Positions 16,871 to 23,632 of a stretch of DNA of 64,000 bases are shown here, one piece after another. The translations under genes were made by a program, and so were the position numbers. The notes below the pieces were generated by a model. It was not told the origin of the DNA, searched no databases, and worked only from the letters and a program-made list of their open reading frames with translations. This DNA is from Shimia sp040370365 (GTDB taxonomy: Bacteria; Pseudomonadota; Alphaproteobacteria; Rhodobacterales; Rhodobacteraceae): the NCBI RefSeq assembly GCF_040370365.1, contig NZ_BAABWQ010000003.1, positions 124,001-188,000 on the forward strand. Reading direction: 5' to 3'. The stretch's first letter is position 1. Every line of letters starts with the position of its first letter.

Positions 16871-17743
16871 TTACCCCTTGAGTGCAAATTTGCGTTCCAG
16901 GCGCACGGTCAAGCGTGCGATTGGATAGCAGTAGACAAAGAAAATGAGCAGAGCGAAGCCAAAGAACGGCACCAGAAGCGAGGGGTTGTTCCCTTCGGCT
17001 TCCATCGCTTGGCGACTTAGTGTGACAAGTTCAGAAACGCCCAGAAGTGAAACCAACGGCGTGGCCATGGTCAGGATTGCAAACCAGTTCATCCAAGGCG
17101 GCAGCATCCTTTTGAAACACTGCGGCAGAATGATTTGCCACATCGTTTGGCGGCGGCTGAACGCAAGGCTTTCCGCGGCCTCCCACTGAGCGGACGGCAC
17201 CGATTGGATCGCGCCGCGCACGATCTCGGCGATGTTCGCCATAATCGGCAAGCTGAGACCAAAGACTGCCTTCATCCAGTCAGGAATTGCAATGTATGAT
17301 CCTCCAACCTGAATTTCGAAGGGTAAGGTCAACATCACGATAAAGAGCAGAACCAACCAAGGTGAGTTTCGAAAGACTTGGACCATAAGCCAGCTGAACT
17401 TGCGGATAATGCCGACGTCAGACACCCGGCCGAGCCCAAGCAAAACCCCAGACAGCGTGCCAAACAGCATCGTGAACAAACTGATAAGGATGTTTTGGGC
17501 GAACCCTTTTGTGACCAGAAGCGGCAGCCATTTCCACAGAATTCCGAGGGCGGCACTGGTGCTATAGGCCGTCTGCGCGGACGCGATTGTTGGCCAGATC
17601 ACGATAAGCGACGCCATAACTGGGAAGGTCCACAGCGGCAAAGAGGCGAGCCAGCGCGAAAACCCGAGCGGGTCAGGTGTCTTGTAGGTCGGCTCTAGGA
17701 TGACGGGAAGATCGGTTGAGCCGGTGTGAAGATGTCGGTCCAT
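16871..17743 (-). CDS. amino-acid ABC transporter permease, second subunit
   Basis: A 290-residue membrane protein of the HisM/GlnP family with an N-terminal hydrophobic segment (about 35-55) and a five-segment core. The EAA loop reads ESLAFSRRQTMWQIILPQCF, and AEIVRGAIQSVPSAQWEAAE precedes it. Its stop-proximal start overlaps the end of the partner permease by one base, so both halves of the channel are co-translated. Confidence 0.93.
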   Translation of the reverse strand: MDRHLHTGSTDLPVILEPTYKTPDPLGFSRWLASLPLWTFPVMASLIVIWPTIASAQTAYSTSAALGILWKWLPLLVTKGFAQNILISLFTMLFGTLSGVLLGLGRVSDVGIIRKFSWLMVQVFRNSPWLVLLFIVMLTLPFEIQVGGSYIAIPDWMKAVFGLSLPIMANIAEIVRGAIQSVPSAQWEAAESLAFSRRQTMWQIILPQCFKRMLPPWMNWFAILTMATPLVSLLGVSELVTLSRQAMEAEGNNPSLLVPFFGFALLIFFVYCYPIARLTVRLERKFALKG

Positions 17744-18507
17744 CAGCTGTTCTTTCCAAATCCGGGCACCATTAGCTTGTGCTCCCAGCGGTTCATGCCC
17801 AAGGCCAATATGCCCACGAGACCGATGTATGCGAAGAAGAGCACAGTCATTGCGGCGTTCTGTGCGGAGGAGTAGTCATTCCAGATTGAAACCATTTCGT
17901 ACAAGAGCTCGGGTACAGCTATGGCAATCGCCTGCGTGGTGGTTTTGACAAGATTGATAAGATTGTTGTTGAGCGACGGGAGACTGACACGTAGCGCAAG
18001 CGGAAAGGTCACGTTGGTGTAGATTTGGGCCCGATTGAAGCCCAAAGCTTCGGCAGCTTCCTGTGTTGATTTCGGCACCGCTTCGATGCCCGCGCGAAAG
18101 ATCTCTACGTTGAAGGCTCCCGCGAAAAAGGACAGCGAGATGATCGCCCAACCAACGTTTGAGATAATCGGCTGTTCTGTCCATCCGTCCGCGCCGGTCA
18201 CCGTCGGTGTAAACTGGCCCAACGCGAAATAGAAAAACAGCAGTTGGATCATCGGTGGTGTGTTGCGAAAGATTTGAATGTAGCCTTGTACCAGCCATCG
18301 TACGAACCGGATAGGCGAGCTTTGTGCAAGCGCGCCGACAACGCCAATGATCACACTTAAGACCACGCAGACCACAGACAGCTGCAAAGTGACGATAAGC
18401 CCGCTTACAACGCGCTCCCATTGCCTGGGCTCGTAGAAGAAGATGAAGTTCCACTTTGGGTGGTTCTCCGCCATCGTGCGGAAATACTCCTGAATTAGCT
18501 CAATCAT
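17743..18507 (-). CDS. amino-acid ABC transporter permease, first subunit
   Basis: A 254-residue membrane protein. The conserved stretch EIFRAGIEAVPKSTQEAAEA followed by LGFNRAQIYTNVTFPLALR is the EAA loop that contacts the ATPase. The pattern YIQIFRNTPPMIQLLFFYF is typical of polar amino-acid permeases. It follows the binding-protein gene by 81 bases, which contain a hairpin. Confidence 0.93.
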   Translation of the reverse strand: MIELIQEYFRTMAENHPKWNFIFFYEPRQWERVVSGLIVTLQLSVVCVVLSVIIGVVGALAQSSPIRFVRWLVQGYIQIFRNTPPMIQLLFFYFALGQFTPTVTGADGWTEQPIISNVGWAIISLSFFAGAFNVEIFRAGIEAVPKSTQEAAEALGFNRAQIYTNVTFPLALRVSLPSLNNNLINLVKTTTQAIAIAVPELLYEMVSIWNDYSSAQNAAMTVLFFAYIGLVGILALGMNRWEHKLMVPGFGKNS

Positions 18508-18530
18508 AGCGCCTCTGGACAGCAGATGAG

Positions 18531-18561
18531 GAGCGCCACCAAGAAATCTACGGCGGCGCTC
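18531..18561 (-). terminator. hairpin between the binding-protein gene and permease genes
   Basis: GAGCGCC at 18531 pairs with GGCGCTC at 18555 (7-bp stem, long loop, extendable by additional pairs). It sits between the amino-acid SBP gene and its permeases on the minus strand, the same layout as at four other SBP genes here. Confidence 0.6.
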
Positions 18562-18588
18562 GTTTAGAGGTGAAAGTGTTGGTTTGGC

Positions 18589-19422
18589 TTATTCAGAGAG
18601 CCAATCCACAAAGCGGTCTTGCTGATCAATCAAGAACTGGCTTTGCTGGATGCCCCATTTTTCCTCAAGTTCAAGGAGTTCGCCGGACTGTAGCCAGCCA
18701 TACTGCATGCCCGACATGAACTTGCCAAAGACACAGCTTTCCTCTCCTTTTGGCACGGCCAGACCCCATGGGTTGTCGTCCTCGGTTTTCAGCGGCATCT
18801 CGTAGTCACCGTATTCACCAGATGCGAGATCCGCAGCGATGGAGCTGTCGTCATAGACCCAAGCCACACATTTTTTATCGCGTAGGGCTTGTTTGGCTTC
18901 TGCGTTGCCGGTGAATGCGATGACTTCAGCGCCATGACGTTCTTCGATGATTTTATTGTAAAACGCCCCCTGCTTGCCGCATACGGGTTTGTCTTTCAGT
19001 TGCGACCAATCCGTAAATCCAAGCGCCTTGGGGGCCATGATATTGGTGCCCGATGTATAGTAGTTGGGCTGTACCACGCCAACGATGTCGCGGCGGTCCG
19101 CACGATCCGACATGGTGGCAATCATCAAGTCAATTTTGCCCTGCTCTAGAAACTGCATTCGGTTCGATGATTGCACACCAACCAATTCCAGCTCCACTCC
19201 GAGGGTCTCGGCCACTTGCGCGGCCATGTCAGCTTCCATGCCAATCAAAGAGCCGTCGCTGTTTAGATACCCCCAAGGCTTGGTATCTGCTTTTACCCCA
19301 ACAACAATTGTGCCCCGGTCCATAATCTTGTTCCAAGTATCGTTGGAACATTGGGCAAAAACGGACGAGGCGGTCGTTGCCAGCAGCGCGGCTGCGGTGG
19401 TCAATGTTGACAAAGTTTTCAT
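18589..19422 (-). CDS. polar amino-acid ABC transporter substrate-binding protein
   Basis: A 277-residue periplasmic binding protein with a signal peptide ending SSVFA before QCSNDTW. The mature part begins the bacterial SBP family 3 fold: IVVGVKADTKPWGYLNSDGS, then GMEADMAAQVAETLGVELEL and FLEQGKIDLMIATMSDRADR. First gene of the operon that ends with the aminotransferase. It is divergent from a LysR regulator, with an inverted repeat between them. Ligand unknown. Confidence 0.94.
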   Translation of the reverse strand: MKTLSTLTTAAALLATTASSVFAQCSNDTWNKIMDRGTIVVGVKADTKPWGYLNSDGSLIGMEADMAAQVAETLGVELELVGVQSSNRMQFLEQGKIDLMIATMSDRADRRDIVGVVQPNYYTSGTNIMAPKALGFTDWSQLKDKPVCGKQGAFYNKIIEERHGAEVIAFTGNAEAKQALRDKKCVAWVYDDSSIAADLASGEYGDYEMPLKTEDDNPWGLAVPKGEESCVFGKFMSGMQYGWLQSGELLELEEKWGIQQSQFLIDQQDRFVDWLSE

Positions 19423-19500
19423 TGGTATCTCCCGTTGGTGATATTTTTTGTTTCAGAAAAACTGGCACACTCCGAGATTTGCTTCCAATGCCAAGGCAGT

Positions 19501-19529
19501 ATAGGTTATGCCGAAAAGGCATAACCTAT
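19501..19529 (+). promoter_or_regulatory. 12-bp inverted repeat overlapping the LysR start codon
   Basis: ATAGGTTATGCC is perfectly inverted as GGCATAACCTAT with a 5-base GAAAA spacer. Its core TATGCC-N5-GGCATA contains the T-N11-A layout of LysR-regulator boxes. The right arm covers the regulator's ribosome site (AAGG) and the AT of its start codon, so binding would repress the regulator while allowing control of the divergent amino-acid operon 79 bp away. The repeat is seen directly; its function is inferred. Confidence 0.8.
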
Positions 19530-20451
19530 GGATCTCGTCTGGTTAGAAGATCTCGTGGAGCTTGCAGCGGCGCGAAACTTCTCTGTGGCCGCCCAAGCGC
19601 GCGGCATTACACAACCGGCTTTTAGCCGCAGAATTCGCGCTCTTGAGCACTGGGTAGGCGCGCAGCTCATTGATCGCAGCACCTATCCTGTAAAACTAAC
19701 CGTGGCTGGTGAAAACGTGCTCGAAGTCGGGCGTCCGATGATCCAAAATGCACATCGGGTGCGCGATGAGTGTCGGCAAATGACACTTCCAGAAAATGGG
19801 ACGCTCAGCTTTAGCGTGCTTCACTCTATCGCTTTGAAATTGTGTCCCGATTTTCTGAAGCACATGGAAAAAACTGTCGGTCCGTTCCGCACTAGAATTG
19901 AAGCGTTGGACTACTACGAAACGATTGATGCGCTTTCGTCTGGCCGATGTGATTTGGCTTTTTGCTATTCTCATCCTTGGGGGCCACCAGTCCTTACGGC
20001 TGGCCACTTTCGGACCCTGACGCTTGGTCGCGATCCTTTGGTGCTTGCAGCGCCGCCAGAGGCTATTGAAGCGATCGAAAAACATCTTGCTCTTGGGGCG
20101 GGTAAACTGAACATGCCGCTGGTGGCGTATACGCCCGATTGTTTCTTGGGAAAAATGCAAGAAGTGCTTGCGCGACGTCTACAAGGCACCGGGATTTCGC
20201 TGCAGACTGTCTTTGAATGCTCGATGTCTGAGGTCATCAAGCGCATGATTCTGTCGGGAAGTGGCGTCGGCTGGCTCCCGAAAAGCGTCATCGAGCGAGA
20301 ATTGAAGACACAAAGATTGGCCATACTGTCGACCGCGCAATCACAAGCTGAGCTCGACATCATCTTATTTCGCAGTCAATCACCGGGAAACTCTACCGTT
20401 GAACGTCTCTGGAACGCAGCCACCAAATCAGCAATGCTTCAACACAACTGA
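19528..20451 (+). CDS. LysR-family transcriptional regulator
   Basis: A 307-residue protein of normal LTTR length. The N-terminal HTH reads DLVELAAARNFSVAAQARGI then TQPAFSRRIRALEHWVGAQL, with the typical FSRRIRALE recognition helix. It is followed by a type 2 periplasmic-binding-fold effector domain (YYETIDALSSGRCDLAF; later SGSGVGWLPKSVIERE). It is encoded divergently from the amino-acid transporter/aminotransferase operon and likely controls it in response to an amino acid. Confidence 0.93.
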   Translation: MDLVWLEDLVELAAARNFSVAAQARGITQPAFSRRIRALEHWVGAQLIDRSTYPVKLTVAGENVLEVGRPMIQNAHRVRDECRQMTLPENGTLSFSVLHSIALKLCPDFLKHMEKTVGPFRTRIEALDYYETIDALSSGRCDLAFCYSHPWGPPVLTAGHFRTLTLGRDPLVLAAPPEAIEAIEKHLALGAGKLNMPLVAYTPDCFLGKMQEVLARRLQGTGISLQTVFECSMSEVIKRMILSGSGVGWLPKSVIERELKTQRLAILSTAQSQAELDIILFRSQSPGNSTVERLWNAATKSAMLQHN

Positions 20452-20906
20452 CTGCTTTTTTCTGCCAAAAAGAGGGTCGCAAAATCGAATTCAGTGCGCG
20501 AAGTCGTTGGGTCGCAGGTAAGTTACATCGCCGCCCGAAATTTGAAACATCTTGTTTGCAAACCCGCCAGGACAAAATGGTCGAACTTAGTCTGGTGTGG
20601 TGAAACCTTTTGAGACCAGGTGGTGGGATTCAACGCCACACGCAATGGGAGTGCCCGGGACGCTCAAGTGTTGGGTAAAAAGAACGGTCGCCATGCTCAT
20701 GTCGGAAAAGCGTCTACGGAGTTTGGTGTCGCTTTTGAAGATCAGAGCCGCATTATTGCACCAAGAACCGCGATGGCTGGGCACAAACCCAAGATCAGGG
20801 GTCTATCCTGTGTCAGCCGTGACATTGGTGAAGAGGTTAGGCGGAACTTACAAATTGGCTTGCCCATACCAAAGCTGTCAGCATGGGCAAGCACTTGCTA
20901 TTGGGC
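20452..20906. other. 455-bp intergenic stretch, no gene seen
   Basis: Between the convergent LysR gene and the minus-strand orphan protein at 20907 there is no frame with a ribosome site or recognisable composition on either strand. No tRNA-like fold or strong hairpin was seen. It separates the amino-acid locus from the unusual oxidase/peptidase locus. Confidence 0.5.
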
Positions 20907-22163
20907 TTAGTTTAGGGCCCCAACGAAATGAGTGTCTCCGAGGAGGACGAGAGTCTCGTCACCATCTTCCATTGCGTAGCCATCACCCAGAAGCTTCGAC
21001 AATCCGGCTTTTGCGGGATGGTCTTTTGCCACACGCCAGATCAATGAATAGGACATCGACGCATTCTCCGGCAGCACTGGGAACTTCACATCCAATGTAC
21101 CTTCGTAGTTAGCGGGAACTTCGAAATCAGCGACGATTTCCTGATCTTCCGCGGTCACCTCAGCGACGCTCTTCAGGTCTAGGCCGTCAACACTCATCGC
21201 AACCGTCTCACCAATGGGCACGTTCCGGCAGCGAGCGACGAACCGGAAGCTGGCTGGCGTGTCATCATTGTTGTAGAACACCAGTGGCTCTTCCCCGGTC
21301 GAGGAGACGTTCACATTGTGCCAACCCGCAGCACCATTGTAGGTGATCCAATGGACGGAACTGCTGTTGTTCCACTGGGTCCCACTGATCGAGGCCGGAT
21401 CGTTTGTAAAGAACTCCGTCTGGGCACAAACAATCAAGCAATAGTGGCCCGCACCCACCGGTTCGAAGCCAAATGACGTGTCACAGGCAGACCGTTCACC
21501 AGGGCGGATCACTTTCTGATTGTTTATATTCACCAGATCCGCGGTTTGCTTGCTCCCATCATAGGTGAACAATTGGGTCCAAGAACTGGGTGGCTGATTA
21601 AACCCATTTGACGTGTAGTAGATTTTGATTTCACCTTGCTTGATAGGCACCTGCAGATTTTTGTTCTGCCCACGCCCATAGGTATTATTTTTCAAGCCAG
21701 GCGCCGGACCCCAAGTTGTTTGATCCCACTTCGTGATCATGTCGTAGGGGTCAAGTGTCGTGATACCGTTTAGCAGCACGTCTGGGCTGGCTGTGAAGGA
21801 ACCCGTCTTGGGGATCAGGCCATCGTTGGAGGTGTTGCAACGTACCAACATACCGTACCAAAGACGGTAACCATAATTGGCCGCTCTCAGGCAGTCCGAC
21901 AGGTTTATGCCCGTGGCAGCATTCATGTATTCTGCAAGATGGTTCGCATCCATCTGAAGTTTTTCATCGCTCCAGAACGTGTCGCCATACAAATTCCCAA
22001 CAATAGCGGCCAGCAAGTTTAGATCACCGGGAGGTGGCAATCGGCGCCAAACCGTTTTTAGAGCCGTTTGAGCATTGTCGCCTTGGGTGAAACACTTCAA
22101 TCCCAGATCCCAATATTGTTGGTTTGGGCCTACTGCGAGTTCGGGCACTGCATACATATTCAT
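20907..22163 (-). CDS. orphan 418-residue protein of the oxidase/peptidase locus
   Basis: ATG 22163 follows AGGAGAAGTGTT, a good ribosome site; the frame also extends upstream to 22190 without one. The protein starts MNMYAVPELAVGPNQQYWDL and has no signal peptide or membrane segment. An N-terminal helical part (to about 130) is followed by a beta-rich half with many Asn, Trp and Gly residues, e.g. SGTQWNNSSSVHWITYNGAA and GWHNVNVSSTGEEPLVFYNN. The C-terminal part resembles an Ig-like/beta-sandwich repeat (VADFEVPANYEGTLDVKFPV). No family is recognised. The gene is co-directional with the small Cys-rich gene 133 bp upstream. An adhesin-like or shell-protein role is a guess. Confidence 0.7.
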   Translation of the reverse strand: MNMYAVPELAVGPNQQYWDLGLKCFTQGDNAQTALKTVWRRLPPPGDLNLLAAIVGNLYGDTFWSDEKLQMDANHLAEYMNAATGINLSDCLRAANYGYRLWYGMLVRCNTSNDGLIPKTGSFTASPDVLLNGITTLDPYDMITKWDQTTWGPAPGLKNNTYGRGQNKNLQVPIKQGEIKIYYTSNGFNQPPSSWTQLFTYDGSKQTADLVNINNQKVIRPGERSACDTSFGFEPVGAGHYCLIVCAQTEFFTNDPASISGTQWNNSSSVHWITYNGAAGWHNVNVSSTGEEPLVFYNNDDTPASFRFVARCRNVPIGETVAMSVDGLDLKSVAEVTAEDQEIVADFEVPANYEGTLDVKFPVLPENASMSYSLIWRVAKDHPAKAGLSKLLGDGYAMEDGDETLVLLGDTHFVGALN

Positions 22164-22295
22164 AACACTTCTCCTGAATGTCTCCGGCACCGGATAGGGA
22201 CCAGCGCCGAAGCGGCAATCACATTGCTCTATGGTCTTAATTGAAAGGACACCGACCCGGACACTGTTGTCCGGGTCAGGCTGAATTGCTTCGGC

Positions 22296-22649
22296 TCAGC
22301 ACTTACCGAATGATTTGGAGACAATAACCTTGCCGGCCACGCTGATGGTGACACGTACACCGGTGGGAATGCCCCAAGTGGTGCAGATGCTCAAGCAAGC
22401 CTCCGCCGCTGTTCCGTCGGGAATGATGCTTGGGATCGGAAAACAATATTTGCCAAATCCCAGGGGCAGGTTCAGACAGACTTTGCCATCTTCAACGGTG
22501 ACAGAAATACAGCCACCAGCGAGTGACAGATGTCCGTCTTCCGCGGAATCGATCGATGAAGGGCTAATTTTGTTTTCAAAGTGACCCTGAGCGGCATCAA
22601 GGGCAGCCTGAATGGCCTTGTCGTCAAAGCTGTGGAAATCGTTCGCCAT
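22296..22649 (-). CDS. small Cys-rich orphan protein with a GG-C junction
   Basis: A 117-residue protein from ATG 22649 (ribosome site GGAGAATG). The N-terminal ~48 residues are acidic and helical (FDDKAIQAALDAAQGHFENK). A LSLAGG-C junction follows, then a compact part with six cysteines, including GKVCLNL, GKYCFPIP, EACLSICTTWGIPTG and the terminal FGKC. There is no classical signal peptide. The leader-like acidic N-terminus and the double glycine before a Cys-rich core resemble the layout of some exported peptides or RiPP precursors. No modification enzyme is encoded nearby apart from the oxidase/flavoprotein pair. First gene of the minus-strand arm. Function unknown. Confidence 0.68.
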   Translation of the reverse strand: MANDFHSFDDKAIQAALDAAQGHFENKISPSSIDSAEDGHLSLAGGCISVTVEDGKVCLNLPLGFGKYCFPIPSIIPDGTAAEACLSICTTWGIPTGVRVTISVAGKVIVSKSFGKC

Positions 22650-22819
22650 AGTCATTCTCCATGTCAAAATTTATTTTGCCGTTGTGAACCGGCTGGATTG
22701 TGCAGAAGGACACCCTTGCTGCACCTTCAAGACTTGCCGAAAAACCGCAGCATGTCCTGAAAGCGGCCTGAAACCATTCCGAAATTTCTTGCCCGAACAT
22801 GAAATCTTGGAAGAGCGGA

Positions 22820-22848
22820 ATTTCAGATAGATTTCAGAAAAAATTCAG
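22820..22848 (+). promoter_or_regulatory. three ATTTCAG-type direct repeats phased at 11 bp
   Basis: ATTTCAG occurs at 22820 and 22831 and AATTCAG at 22842, exactly one helical turn apart, in the divergent promoter region of the oxidase/peptidase locus. OmpR/PhoB/ToxR-type winged-helix regulators typically bind such phased direct repeats, and one is encoded at 23629. The repeats are seen directly; the regulator match is inferred. Confidence 0.6.
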
Positions 22849-22984
22849 GACTTCCGGTGGGATCGAGGCCACACTCGAGCAATAGCGCGCGTCCGTTTTG
22901 ACACTTGGTAAACCTCTGGAACTAATCACTTTTCGCGTGTGATTGCTGTGAGTGAACTCAGGTGGAAGCAAAAAGAAAGACAAT

Positions 22985-23632
22985 ATGGAGTTGAGAGTAG
23001 CCCGAATGACAGGCATCCAAGTTTTTCCTTATTTCGGCTCATTATCGCTCGAAGTGTTTCCCTGTGTGGAAGCTTCGGAAGGCCAGCATGCCTCCGGCGG
23101 GCTTCAGGGCATGGCTTACGAGGCGCTGGAGCTGCGCAACGCCCGCTTGATGGGCGAGCTAAATATTGGAGCAACTTATATCGGGATTGGGAAGAACGAA
23201 GCTGGCGAACACATCCAAACGCACTGGATGTACTGTACGCAAGTCACTCCGCATCCGACTTTCGGGATTTCCCGGAACCACCGCATTCCGGGTGTGTACG
23301 GGCCTGCCCCGTTTTTGGGCACCTCGCTTTTTGTCACTCAAGAGCCGTTGCGAAACATTGTCGGACTGAATGGCGCAACCCCAACCAACCTTGGCGTGGC
23401 CGAGTTTCGTCTAGGCGATAGCGGTGATCTGGTCGCGACCGCCTTCGGTGTGCCCCACACAGTGGGAATTCGAATTGACCGTCCCTTCCTTCCGCCCCAC
23501 TTCCTGACAGGGGCAAACAACCTAGTAATCACGGGTGAATCCGTGCGAACCGGTCAGACAGTTGTGCTACAGCGGCTGACCTGTCTCCGTGCGAGCGCCC
23601 CCGCTCTATTTGTGCAGGAAGATCCGCTGTGA
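22985..23632 (+). CDS. orphan protein upstream of the winged-helix/TPR regulator
   Basis: A 215-residue protein. ATG 22985 is used; an in-frame GTG at 22952 is an alternative, and neither has a strong ribosome site. It is soluble, with Gly-rich beta-type sequence: GELNIGATYIGIGKNEAGEH, GVYGPAPFLGTSLFVTQEPL, and FLTGANNLVITGESVRTGQT. No family is recognised. The stop overlaps the GTG of the regulator gene (GTGA), implying that the two proteins are made together and could interact, for instance as sensor and regulator. Confidence 0.68.
   Translation: MELRVARMTGIQVFPYFGSLSLEVFPCVEASEGQHASGGLQGMAYEALELRNARLMGELNIGATYIGIGKNEAGEHIQTHWMYCTQVTPHPTFGISRNHRIPGVYGPAPFLGTSLFVTQEPLRNIVGLNGATPTNLGVAEFRLGDSGDLVATAFGVPHTVGIRIDRPFLPPHFLTGANNLVITGESVRTGQTVVLQRLTCLRASAPALFVQEDPL

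Noticed and set aside
22939..23421. 160-codon plus-strand frame overlapping the 215-residue orphan
   Set aside because: Different frame of the same DNA with Arg/His/Cys-rich composition; the orphan frame has better composition and a coupled downstream gene.
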